From JAKZRT01 sp047518005 (GTDB lineage: Bacteria; Pseudomonadota; Alphaproteobacteria; Rhodobacterales; Rhodobacteraceae), in contig JAKZRT010000011.1 in the NCBI GenBank assembly GCA_047518005.1, positions 6,504-70,503 of the forward strand: DNA of 64,000 nucleotides, read 5' to 3'. The notes below the pieces were generated by a model. The model made no database searches. It saw only the letters and a list, made by a program, of their open reading frames with translations, and was not told the DNA's origin. The translations under genes and the position numbers were made by a program. Numbering within the stretch: the stretch's first letter is position 1; every line of letters starts with the position of its first letter. Below are positions 53,913 to 61,660 of the stretch, piece after piece.

Positions 53913-55428
53913 GAGGCCCTCGGTACGCCTCGCGCAGCTGGCGGCGCAAGAGCTTTCCGTTGGCACCGCGCGGCAATTCATCGACCCGAATGAACAGACG
54001 CGGCGTTTTATATCGCGCAAGCAACGCGCGCGAGTGTTTTCCCAAGGCATCGTCGTCAAGCGGCAACTTTGAGGTGCACCAGGCCGCAATAACGGTTGTT
54101 CCGGGCTTGATTTCCACCTCTGCCACGGCGGCCTCATCAATATCCGCGTGGCAAACCAGGGCTGCTTCAACCTCGAGGGGGGAAACCCGGTAACCACCGG
54201 CGTTCATCATGTCGTCGTCGCGGCCAAGATAGGTGACCGCCCCATCACGCGCCACCGACACCGTGTCACCGGTCAGAAACCACCCGTTGATCAGCGGCAG
54301 GGATGTCGACCCATTCGCCTCGACATAGCCAAGCATCAGCCCGGGATCGGACCTGTGGATCGCCATATTTCCGGGCGTGCCGGGGGCAACCGACCGGCCA
54401 TGCTCGTCCAGGACATCCACTTGCCGCCCGTGCTGGGCAAACCCAAGCGTACCGGCAGGGGCCGCGCGATCCGGCGAGCCTGAAACGAAAGTCGAACATT
54501 CAGATTGGCCATAGGCCTCGTGCAGCGCGGTCCCCGTCGCATCGCCCCACTCCTTGCGCGAGACTTCTGACAGTTTTTCACCAGCACTCAGCCCGTGGCG
54601 CAGATCTGGCAGAACAATCCTGGCACCCGCTGACCTCAGTATCCTGCGATAAACCCCCGGTGCTGCTGCAAAAATCGTTGCCTGATGCTGGGCCATCAGC
54701 TGAGGCAAGGCCTCGATCTGGGTGCCATCGGCTGGGATCAACGCCGTGGCACCGCAGGCCCAGGGGTCCATCAGCCCGGTGCCAAGCGTATAGGTCCAGT
54801 TGAACGCACCCGCGTGCATTAGCCGGTCGTCGGGCGTCAGCCCGTACCAACCCGCCCACATCATCCGCCGTGCCCAGACTGCGCGGTGCGCATGCAGAAC
54901 CGCGCGCGGGGCTCCGCCGGTGCCCGATGTCAGAATGATATAGCCGGGCCGGTCAGCACCGCACATCTGATAGGACGCAGGCGGATATTTTCTCAGGTCG
55001 GCGAGGTCGGCTTCGCTGATGATCTTTGCGCCGTCGGGCAGCGCCACGCCGTCGCTGGCCAAGGTCAGATGCGGGCGCAGCATTGCCGCCACACGGGTTA
55101 TTTCGGCGCTGGTCAACTGAACCGAGGTTGGAATGGGAATGATGCCCACAGCAATCGCTGCCAGATAGGCTATTGGAAAACCAACCCCGTCACCAAGCCG
55201 CAACAGCACCCGGTCGCCGGGCCTCAGCCCGGTCGCCAAAAGCCCTGTCGCGGTACCCAGAATCGCGCGTTCAAGGCGCGCATAGGACCACTTTTCGCTG
55301 CCGTCCGGCCGCACCAGCGCCAGCGCGACCTTGTCCGGCGTCGCGCGTCCGGCCGTCAGCACATAATCGGCCATGTTGAACGGTTCGGGCGGCAACGATC
55401 GCGGGCCAATATCGACGGTTGACGGCAT
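53899..55428 (-). CDS. AMP-binding acyl-CoA synthetase/ligase
   Basis: This 509-residue adenylate-forming enzyme activates a carboxylic acid to its CoA thioester. The phosphate loop is YIILTSGTGGAPRAVLH near residue 165. Other ANL motifs are LHEAYGQSE, WFLTGDTVSVARDGAVTYLGR, and the C-terminal Lys in LPRGANGKLLRR. The pattern is closest to benzoate- or medium-chain-type ligases; the substrate is not determined. ATG 55428 (MPSTVDIGP) is used. It is first of a minus-strand unit with the DsbA-like and efflux genes, and divergent from a small hypothetical gene. Confidence 0.9.
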   Translation of the reverse strand: MPSTVDIGPRSLPPEPFNMADYVLTAGRATPDKVALALVRPDGSEKWSYARLERAILGTATGLLATGLRPGDRVLLRLGDGVGFPIAYLAAIAVGIIPIPTSVQLTSAEITRVAAMLRPHLTLASDGVALPDGAKIISEADLADLRKYPPASYQMCGADRPGYIILTSGTGGAPRAVLHAHRAVWARRMMWAGWYGLTPDDRLMHAGAFNWTYTLGTGLMDPWACGATALIPADGTQIEALPQLMAQHQATIFAAAPGVYRRILRSAGARIVLPDLRHGLSAGEKLSEVSRKEWGDATGTALHEAYGQSECSTFVSGSPDRAAPAGTLGFAQHGRQVDVLDEHGRSVAPGTPGNMAIHRSDPGLMLGYVEANGSTSLPLINGWFLTGDTVSVARDGAVTYLGRDDDMMNAGGYRVSPLEVEAALVCHADIDEAAVAEVEIKPGTTVIAAWCTSKLPLDDDALGKHSRALLARYKTPRLFIRVDELPRGANGKLLRRQLREAYRGPHDKT

Positions 55429-55440
55429 GGCATCGTGGCT

Positions 55441-55692
55441 ATGGCAGCGCGAAAGCTGTTGCAAGAGGCCGAAAGGCAGGGACACGTTCACCAGATGTCT
55501 GATGGCACCTTTCCGGCGCTGACCCTGGTCCGCACCGACGATGCGGCCCTGTCAGACGCGGGTGCGGGCCCGGTCGAACCCGTCGAACTGCGACGCGGCA
55601 AAAGCGCCTGTTGCGACGCCTCAATGGGGCATAACGTGATCTCGCTCAGTCAGGACGGCGCGACAATTCTTTGGGTCACGTCGATGACCTGA
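55441..55692 (+). CDS. small hypothetical protein
   Basis: This 83-residue soluble protein has no motif I recognise. It contains a CC pair in KSACCDASMGH and no signal peptide or membrane segment. The coding reading is supported by strong G/C third-position bias on this strand. It lies 12 bases beyond the start of the divergent synthetase gene, so promoters would overlap coding DNA. ATG 55441 is used; GTG 55435 is two codons upstream. No clear ribosome-binding site is visible, so the call is moderate. Confidence 0.5.
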   Translation: MAARKLLQEAERQGHVHQMSDGTFPALTLVRTDDAALSDAGAGPVEPVELRRGKSACCDASMGHNVISLSQDGATILWVTSMT

Positions 55693-55730
55693 GCGACGGG
55701 CCGCAGCGACCGGTCACCGCCAAATCGCGA

Positions 55731-55850
55731 TCAGTTGCTGACCGCGCCTTCCACAGCGCCCGCGCCGCTTGAGATATCGGATTCAAAGCCTTCCCATGTG
55801 GCACATCCGGCGAGTGCGGTCAGGACCAGCAATAATGCAATTTTCTTCAT
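55731..55850 (-). CDS. entericidin-like micro-lipoprotein
   Basis: This 39-residue protein is easily missed because of its size. It begins MKKIALLLVLTALAGCATWE, a complete lipoprotein signal with lipobox LAGC and the acylated Cys at residue 16. The mature 24 residues (GFESDISSGAGAVEGAV pattern) match the entericidin A/B family of membrane-associated peptides, which form a short amphipathic helix. An AAAGGAAACGG ribosome-binding site precedes the ATG at 55850. It lies 42 bases after the start-proximal end of the solute-binding protein gene's stop, on the same strand. Entericidins act as a toxin/antidote pair in enteric bacteria; here only one is present. Confidence 0.82.
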   Translation of the reverse strand: MKKIALLLVLTALAGCATWEGFESDISSGAGAVEGAVSN

Positions 55851-55892
55851 TCCGTTTCCTTTGCTCTTCAGGTTGCCTGCTAGATTCTCATA

Positions 55893-57707
55893 TCAGTCTT
55901 CATACCACCAAACGTCCGGTTGCCAACCGATCCAGTCGCCATACATCGGGATATGGTCAGGGAATTTCAGTTGCCGCGCGTGGGCGATGCGGCTGATGTT
56001 CCACTGATAGATCGGGATGACATAGCGCCCAGACGTCAGCACCCGGTCCAGCGCCTTGGCGGCGGCCAGAAAATCGTCGCGGCTGGTCGAATTGACCAGC
56101 CGGTCGATCATCGCCTCGGCGGCGGGTGAATTCATCCCCATCCAGTTGCGCGTGCCCGGTTCTTCGACGCCCTTCGCGCCCCAGTAAAGATATTGCTCGT
56201 TGCCGGGGCTTAACGACAGACCGCGCCGGTAATAGGCCATGTCGAAATCATAGACCTGAGTACGTTCCTTGTATTGCGCGCTGTCGATCACAGCGATGGT
56301 CGGCTCGATCCCGAGGCGTTCCAGCGCCTTTGCATAGATGTCGGTGATGGATTGGTTCTCGTTGGACCCCTGGCGCAGCAGAATTTCAAAGGCGAAGGGG
56401 GCACCGGAGGCATCGACAAGCTTGCCGTCAATTACCTGCCATCCGGCATCTTCCAACAGGGCGGCAGCGCGCGCCAGATTGGCCCGGTTGCGTTCCGACC
56501 CGTCACCTTGGGGCAGGGCGTAGCCATCCATCGCACCCGGCAGCAACTGATCCGCGAAGGGTTCGAGAAATTCGCGTACGCGGCCTGCTGCCGCACCGCC
56601 GGACATGCCCAGAACCGAGTTCGAAAAATAGGATGAGATTCTGGGTTGAACACCGCCGTTCATCTTTTCGTTGATGAACTCAAAGTTGAATGCATGCAGC
56701 ATCGCATCGCGCACCCGCCAGTCGGCAAAGACCGGGCGGCGCGTGTTCATCACAAAGCCGGTGATCCCGGAAGGCCGCTGGTGGGTGACGATCGATTTGA
56801 CCACATCACCCGAATCCACCGCCGGAAAATTGTATTGCGCCTCCCATTTCGCGGCATTGAATTCGCGCTGCGTGTTGGTCGCGCCGGCCCGGAACGCTTC
56901 CAGCGTCACCGCCCCGTCGGCGAAGTAATCGATGCGAATTTCATCAAGGTTCGCGGTGCCACGCCGGAAGGCCAGATCTTTGCCCCAGTAATCGGGGTTT
57001 CGGGTGAACGTGATAAAGCGCCCCGGTTCAAAATCGCCGACAACATATGGTGCGCTGGCAATCGGAATGAAGTCAGTGCCGCTTTGATCAAATTCGCGCC
57101 CTTCCCATTGCGCTTTTTTCAGGATCGGTCGCAAGCCGATGATCAGGGCCAGTTCGCGATCTTCGACGTTGAAGGTGAATTTGATCGACTGCGGCCCAGT
57201 TATTTCGGCGGTCTCAACCTTGCCCCAGGCGCCGCGATAGCGCGGATGTCCAACAGTGCCGAGCGTCTCGTACGACCACAGGACATCCTCGATGGTCACC
57301 GGCGAACCATCAGAAAATCGGGCCTCTTTTCGAAGCGTAAATTCCACCCACGACCGATCGTCGGGTGTCTCAATCGATTCGGCCAACAGTCCGTAAAGCG
57401 AAAACGGCTCGTCCCAGCTCCGGCCCATCAGCGATTCGTAGGCCAAGAACCTCAGCTGCCAGGGCACACGTCCCTTGCGGATGTGTGGATTGAGACTGTC
57501 AAAGCCGCCGGTCTCGCCAAAGATGATCCGTCCGCCTTTGGGCGCTTGCGGATTGGCATAGGGCAGGGACACAAAATCTGGTCCCAAGGCGGGGTCCCCA
57601 TACATAGCTATGCCATGTTTGGGCTCGGCAGCGGCCAGATTCCCCAGGCTCAGCGCCACGATAAGAGGTCCAATCATCGCGCAGCGCGGGAAACATATTG
57701 ATGCCAT
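55893..57707 (-). CDS. extracellular solute-binding protein, family 5 (YejA-like)
   Basis: This 604-residue periplasmic protein has a signal peptide ending near LAAA-EPKHG, and a family 5 (peptide/nickel/oligosaccharide) binding fold. The conserved segments are GGRIIFGETGGFDSLNPHI, FTLRKEARFSDGSPVTIEDVLWSYETLG and a C-terminal RYVIPIYQWNISRIAHA. The pattern is closest to YejA, which feeds microcin C-like peptides to the YejBEF importer. No permease or ATPase genes are adjacent, so it is an orphan binding protein here. ATG 57707 is used; ATG 57677 would also leave a workable signal. Confidence 0.88.
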   Translation of the reverse strand: MASICFPRCAMIGPLIVALSLGNLAAAEPKHGIAMYGDPALGPDFVSLPYANPQAPKGGRIIFGETGGFDSLNPHIRKGRVPWQLRFLAYESLMGRSWDEPFSLYGLLAESIETPDDRSWVEFTLRKEARFSDGSPVTIEDVLWSYETLGTVGHPRYRGAWGKVETAEITGPQSIKFTFNVEDRELALIIGLRPILKKAQWEGREFDQSGTDFIPIASAPYVVGDFEPGRFITFTRNPDYWGKDLAFRRGTANLDEIRIDYFADGAVTLEAFRAGATNTQREFNAAKWEAQYNFPAVDSGDVVKSIVTHQRPSGITGFVMNTRRPVFADWRVRDAMLHAFNFEFINEKMNGGVQPRISSYFSNSVLGMSGGAAAGRVREFLEPFADQLLPGAMDGYALPQGDGSERNRANLARAAALLEDAGWQVIDGKLVDASGAPFAFEILLRQGSNENQSITDIYAKALERLGIEPTIAVIDSAQYKERTQVYDFDMAYYRRGLSLSPGNEQYLYWGAKGVEEPGTRNWMGMNSPAAEAMIDRLVNSTSRDDFLAAAKALDRVLTSGRYVIPIYQWNISRIAHARQLKFPDHIPMYGDWIGWQPDVWWYED

Positions 57708-57786
57708 TTTGGGAATAATCCTCCGGCTCCCTTATTTGTTTGGGCTACAGCCTAGCCATGGCCTTCAACGTTTTCAAACTTTTAAC

Positions 57787-57815
57787 TTGGCGGGCGGCGG
57801 GATGTTGCGTATAAA
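57787..57815 (+). promoter_or_regulatory. sigma-70-type promoter for the candidate small RNA
   Basis: TTGGCG (57787-57792) and TATAAA (57810-57815) are separated by exactly 17 bases, in the gap between two divergent genes. Transcription would start near 57822 and read toward the terminator at 57871-57897, with no open reading frame between. Confidence 0.6.
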
Positions 57816-57821
57816 CGTTTT

Positions 57822-57897
57822 ACTGCTCGATAGGTTTCTTGCCTGTATGAAACCTGCCTCAATAACTTAACGTCGGCTTCGTGCCGGCGTTTTTTTT
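57822..57897 (+). ncRNA. candidate small RNA (about 76 nt) with two hairpins
   Basis: The predicted transcript contains a perfect 7-bp hairpin, AGGTTTC (57832-57838) with GAAACCT (57849-57855), a short single-stranded A/U-rich linker, and then a strong intrinsic terminator. The nearest upstream gene on this strand ends more than 2 kb away, so the terminator has no protein-coding client. The layout (promoter, hairpin, linker, terminator with U8) is that of a trans-acting small RNA. Because the hydroxybutyrate dehydrogenase gene begins 123 bases downstream on the same strand, a cis-acting leader attenuator is the main alternative. I do not recognise it as a known RNA family. Confidence 0.65.
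57871..57897 (+). terminator. intrinsic terminator of the candidate small RNA
   Basis: CGTCGGC (57871-57877) pairs with GCCGGCG (57883-57889), with one G-T wobble and a TTCGT loop, and is followed immediately by eight T residues (57890-57897). Confidence 0.85.
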
Positions 57898-58020
57898 GCG
57901 CCGCCTCCGGCGTTGCGCCGCCGCCGCGGGATATATTCACCGCAAGGCGCAGGGATTGAACTGGTCCTCATTGCCGCACCCGCTATGCTGCGGTGCAACA
58001 TGAGGCTGGAGGATCGGGCA

Positions 58021-58794
58021 ATGTCGCTGAATGGGAAAACCGCAGTGGTCACGGGGTCGAATTCGGGCATCGGGCTGGGGACCGTACGGTCGTTGGCCGA
58101 GGCCGGGGCCGACGTGGTTCTGAATTCCTTCACCGACACCGCCAATGATCACGATCTCGCCGCCGCCATCGGTCGGGAATATGGGGTCGCCGCCCGCTAT
58201 GTCAGCGCCGATATGTCCGACGCGAACGCGGCGCGCGCCTTGATCGACGCTGCCGGGGCCTGCGATATTCTGGTCAACAACGCCGGCATCCAGCACGTCG
58301 CCCCGATCGAAGACTTCGCGCCCGAGATGTGGGATCGGGTGATCGCCATCAACCTGTCTTCGGCCTTTCACACTACGGCAGTCGCGCTGCCGCGCATGCG
58401 CGCCGCGCGCTGGGGCCGGGTGATCAATATCGCCAGCGCCCATGGCCTGACCGCTTCGCCGTACAAGTCCGCCTATATCGCCGCCAAGCACGGAATTGTC
58501 GGCCTGACCAAGACCCTGGGGCTCGAGACCGCAGAGGAAAATATCACCGCCAACGCCATCTGTCCGGGCTATGTGCTGACGCCTCTGGTCGAGGCGCAAA
58601 TACCCGATCAGATGAAAGCCCATGGGATGGACCGCGATCAGGTGGTGCGCGATGTCATGTTGGCCCGCCAGCCGTCGAAGGAATTTGCAACGGTCGAACA
58701 GATCGGCGGTACGGTCATATTTCTGTGCACGGACGCCGCCGCGCAGATCACCGGAACCACAATCAGCGTCGACGGCGGCTGGACCGCACTATGA
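58021..58794 (+). CDS. bdhA: 3-hydroxybutyrate dehydrogenase (SDR)
   Basis: This 257-residue SDR oxidises D-3-hydroxybutyrate to acetoacetate, linking storage polymer (PHB) breakdown to central metabolism. It has GSNSGIGLG at the N-terminus, LVNNAGIQHVAPIEDF, and the catalytic Ser-Tyr-Lys set in NIASAHGLTASPYKSAYIAAKHG. The 3-hydroxybutyrate-specific segment ICPGYVLTPLVEAQIPDQMKAHG near residue 180 favours this substrate. GGAGG lies about eight bases before ATG 58021. Its last six bases overlap the convergent DUF502 gene. Confidence 0.93.
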   Translation: MSLNGKTAVVTGSNSGIGLGTVRSLAEAGADVVLNSFTDTANDHDLAAAIGREYGVAARYVSADMSDANAARALIDAAGACDILVNNAGIQHVAPIEDFAPEMWDRVIAINLSSAFHTTAVALPRMRAARWGRVINIASAHGLTASPYKSAYIAAKHGIVGLTKTLGLETAEENITANAICPGYVLTPLVEAQIPDQMKAHGMDRDQVVRDVMLARQPSKEFATVEQIGGTVIFLCTDAAAQITGTTISVDGGWTAL

Positions 58795-59493
58795 GGTGTC
58801 ACCAGGCCGGCCGCGCCCGCCCGGGCGGGCTGGATCCGGACCGTTCGGATACACAAGTCCGGCCGAGATCACCAGTTTGGCGGCCTCTTCGATTGTCATG
58901 TCAAGCTCGATCACATCGGACCTTGGTACGAACAACAGATAGCCCGAGGTCGGATTCGGCGTGGTCGGAAGAAACACGCTGACCAGCTGTTCGTCGCCGG
59001 CGCGTGCGTTGACCTCGCCCCTGGCCTCGGTCGATATGAACCCAAGCGCCCAGATGCCCTTACGCGGATATTCGATCAGACAGGCTTTCTCGAACGACCG
59101 CTCGGTCTGGGCGAAAACGGTTTCGGCGATCTGTTTCACGCCCGAATAGATGGATCGAACCACGGGCATGCGTTCGACCAGCCCCTCGCCCCAATAGATC
59201 AGCGACCGACCAATCAGCCCTTTGGCGACCCAACCGACAAAGATCGTGAAAAGCAGAAAAGCGATCAGACCAGAGCCGCGCAGATTCACGCCGAAAAACC
59301 GCTCCGGCCGTATGTTATCTGGGATGAATGGCAGGACCCAACCATCGATCCAGCCCACAAATGTCCAGATAAACCACGCCGTCAGCCCGATCGGCGCAAC
59401 GACGACCAATCCGGTCAGAAAACTGTTGCGCAGGCCCGCAAAAAGCCCACGCCGACGCGGCGCGGGCAGCGGTGTTTCCAGCGGGTCGTTCAT
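58789..59493 (-). CDS. DUF502 membrane protein
   Basis: This 234-residue protein has two N-terminal hydrophobic segments (about residues 26-52 and 75-98) and a conserved soluble part with MPVVRSIYSGVKQIAETV and SVFLPTTPNPTSGYLLFVP. These are the DUF502 signatures; the family is widespread in bacteria and plants (COV-like) with no settled biochemistry. ATG 59493 (MNDPLETPLP) is selected; a 19-codon upstream extension is unsupported. It is 76 bases downstream of psuG and overlaps bdhA by six bases tail to tail. Confidence 0.92.
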   Translation of the reverse strand: MNDPLETPLPAPRRRGLFAGLRNSFLTGLVVVAPIGLTAWFIWTFVGWIDGWVLPFIPDNIRPERFFGVNLRGSGLIAFLLFTIFVGWVAKGLIGRSLIYWGEGLVERMPVVRSIYSGVKQIAETVFAQTERSFEKACLIEYPRKGIWALGFISTEARGEVNARAGDEQLVSVFLPTTPNPTSGYLLFVPRSDVIELDMTIEEAAKLVISAGLVYPNGPDPARPGGRGRPGDTS

Positions 59494-59569
59494 GAATGTG
59501 TCTCGCAAGCCATAGAGGTCTGATGTAGGCGAGCCGGGGCAGGCTGGCAAGTTTATTGGTGTATCCGCC

Positions 59570-60478
59570 TCAGCGCGCCAGGTCGGCGGCGATCAGTGCC
59601 CCAAGATGCGCATTGTTTTTCACCAGCGCGATGTTGGCCGTCAGTGAACGGCCCCCGGTTAACTCAAATATCCGGTCCAGCAAATATGGCGTCACCGCCT
59701 TGCCGCGAATATCATCGGCCTCAGCCTCGCCCATCGCCTGTTCGATCAGTGGCGCAAGCTCTTGGAATGGTATTTCGTGCTCCCCAGGGATCGGATTGGC
59801 AACCAATTGCCCGCCCGGCAGCCCCAGGGCGGCGCGCATTTGGTGCGCTTGCGCAATTTCGTGCGGGTGATCGGCCCGCAACGGGGCCGCCATGCCCGAA
59901 GAGCGCGACCAGAAAGCCGGCAGGTCGTTCTGCCCAAAAGCAAACACCGGGACACCAAGCGTTTCCAGAACCTGTAGAGTCGCGGGCAGGTCCAGAATGG
60001 CCTTTGGTCCGGCCGAAACAACGGTAACCGGGGTCTGGGCCAATTCCTGCAAGTCCGCTGAGATATCGAAGGAAACCTCCGCCCCGCGATGCACCCCGCC
60101 GATACCGCCGGTGGCAAAGACAGCGATCCCGGCTGCGCGGGCAGCAATCATGGTCGCGGCAACGGTTGTCGATCCGGTGCCGCCACTGGTCAGGCAATGG
60201 GCAAAGTCAGCGCGCGACAGCTTGGCGACATGTCTTGTGGCTGCCAGCGCGCCCAACCCGTCCACGCTCAGCCCGATATGAATCTGCCCCGCCATCACCG
60301 CGATGGTGGCCGGAACTGCCCCCGAGCCGCGAACTTCGGCAGCGACCGCAAGCGCGGTTTCGACGTTCTCGGGCGACGGCATGCCGTGGGTGATAATGGT
60401 GCTTTCCAGCGCCACAACCGGACGCCCTTCGGCCAGCGCATCCGCGACCTCGGGCAGAAAGGCAAGCGGCAGGTTCAC
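59570..60478 (-). CDS. psuG: pseudouridine-5'-phosphate glycosidase
   Basis: PsuG cleaves pseudouridine 5'-phosphate reversibly into uracil and ribose 5-phosphate. The 302-residue protein has the family motifs VALESTIITHGMPSPEN at residues 22-38, LTSGGTGSTTVAATM, FATGGIGGVHRGAE, and a C-terminal GRSLTANIALVKNNA. Lys and Asp residues in these blocks form the active site in known members. It overlaps the preceding kinase gene by four bases, giving a psuK-psuG pseudouridine salvage unit. Confidence 0.95.
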   Translation of the reverse strand: MNLPLAFLPEVADALAEGRPVVALESTIITHGMPSPENVETALAVAAEVRGSGAVPATIAVMAGQIHIGLSVDGLGALAATRHVAKLSRADFAHCLTSGGTGSTTVAATMIAARAAGIAVFATGGIGGVHRGAEVSFDISADLQELAQTPVTVVSAGPKAILDLPATLQVLETLGVPVFAFGQNDLPAFWSRSSGMAAPLRADHPHEIAQAHQMRAALGLPGGQLVANPIPGEHEIPFQELAPLIEQAMGEAEADDIRGKAVTPYLLDRIFELTGGRSLTANIALVKNNAHLGALIAADLAR

Positions 60479-61371
60479 GGCCCTTCGTCCTTTGAAATAA
60501 AATCGGCGGCGGCATCCAGCGCGGCCTCAAGTGCGGCCTGTCCGCCCGCACCTGCGGCCTCGGCCGCGATGTGGGCCGCCATCAGCGTGTCACCCGCGCC
60601 GGTAATCCGGCGGACCTCAACCGGTGGCGGATCGGCCTCGAAAAGCCCGTCCGGCCCCGCAATAGCCGCCGTGTGCGCACTATTTGAAACCATCGCGGAG
60701 GAAAACCCAATTTCCTGCAATTTTTCAGCCGCTTGCGCGGCGGTGTCAAAGTCGCACCCACACAGCGTCTGGGCCTCGCCCCGGTTCAAATAAAGCGTCA
60801 ACTTCGGGTGGTCCAAAAGCATCGAAAGCCGCTGCGCTTTGCCCGGCGACGCGGGCGCGACCCGCAGATCAGCCAGCCCAAATGCGGGACTTTCGGCAAT
60901 CTCGGCCAACAGGTCCTGCGTCAGGTTTCCATCAAGCGCAATCAGGCCGGGGTAGGGGTTGGCGATATCCCCCAGGGTTCCGTCAAGCAGCGGCGTCAAA
61001 ATGGCGTCACCGGCGGCCTCCAGCGAATGAGCGTCGGCGATTGCTGCAACCAGACCCGCGTCACCGCACTCAATCGCCATGTACCGGTCGGTCGCCAAAT
61101 CAGCGCGGCGGTGGATCAGATGGGTGTCCAGACCCATGGCCTCGGCTGCGGCCGTCAGCTCGCGGCCCTCGCCGTCTTCGCCAATGACCGTCAGCAGGAC
61201 AGGGCGCAATCCAAAACGCGCCAGGGTCATGGCGATAATCATCGCGACGCCGCCGGGGACTCGTGTGATACGACCCCCGACATCACCACCCAGCCCCGGA
61301 TGGTGCTCGGTCCGCCCGATGATGTCCCACAGCACCGAGCCGATGCAGATAACGGTTTTTCCCTCATTCAT
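60475..61371 (-). CDS. psuK: PfkB-family kinase, probable pseudouridine kinase
   Basis: This 298-residue PfkB carbohydrate kinase phosphorylates a nucleoside or sugar. It has the N-terminal GGDVGGRITRVPGGVAMIIA region and the C-terminal signature ITGAGDTLMAAHIAAEAAG, which holds the anion hole and catalytic Asp. The four-base overlap with psuG identifies pseudouridine as the likely substrate, supplying pseudouridine 5'-phosphate to the glycosidase. ATG 61371 (MNEGKTVICIG) is chosen as the usual PfkB start. Palindromic element copy C lies 80 bases upstream. Confidence 0.88.
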   Translation of the reverse strand: MNEGKTVICIGSVLWDIIGRTEHHPGLGGDVGGRITRVPGGVAMIIAMTLARFGLRPVLLTVIGEDGEGRELTAAAEAMGLDTHLIHRRADLATDRYMAIECGDAGLVAAIADAHSLEAAGDAILTPLLDGTLGDIANPYPGLIALDGNLTQDLLAEIAESPAFGLADLRVAPASPGKAQRLSMLLDHPKLTLYLNRGEAQTLCGCDFDTAAQAAEKLQEIGFSSAMVSNSAHTAAIAGPDGLFEADPPPVEVRRITGAGDTLMAAHIAAEAAGAGGQAALEAALDAAADFISKDEGP

Positions 61372-61450
61372 GACAGACTGACTGCCACGGCGGTATGCCA
61401 CGGTACAAGGGCTCAGGTGATCCTCGACCGCCCCGCATTTGTCTTTATGC

Positions 61451-61501
61451 ATTTTATTAAATAATTACAATATATTAGCTAGGGTTTCAACCTTGAAACC
61501 C
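61451..61501. repeat. dispersed palindromic element, copy C
   Basis: The palindrome is extended here to GGGTTTCAACCTTGAAACCC (61482-61501). CAA (61468-61470) lies 13 bases left of GTTTC, and ATTTT (61451-61455) twelve bases further. It lies in the divergent gap between psuK and rpsB. Read on the minus strand, a TTGAAA 17-18 bases before an AT-rich hexamer could serve as a psuK promoter with the palindrome over its -35. Confidence 0.72.
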
Positions 61502-61507
61502 TCGCCC

Positions 61508-61536
61508 TTGCGATTCGGCTCGCAATCGTCTATTCC
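61508..61536 (+). promoter_or_regulatory. candidate promoter for rpsB-tsf
   Basis: CTTGCGA (TTGCGA at 61508-61513) and TATTCC (61531-61536), separated by 17 bases, resemble the alphaproteobacterial CTTGAC/CTATAT consensus. This would give a 5' leader of about 115 bases before rpsB, containing a GGGG/CCCC hairpin near 61570-61590 that may carry S2 feedback control. Confidence 0.4.
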
Positions 61537-61660
61537 GCGCTCACTTCACAGGCAGGGTTTGGGCCCGAGGGGGAGAAATCCCCGAAGGTCCGCCGGTTGT
61601 CCCGGATTTGATCCAGGATCGCATGACCCCGCCGAGGATTGAAACCGGAAAGGAATGATC

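Noticed and set aside
57610..57870. 86-codon plus-strand frame over the solute-binding protein start and the small-RNA promoter
   Set aside because: Its first half is antisense to the signal peptide region and its second half covers the promoter and hairpin; no ribosome-binding site or conserved features.
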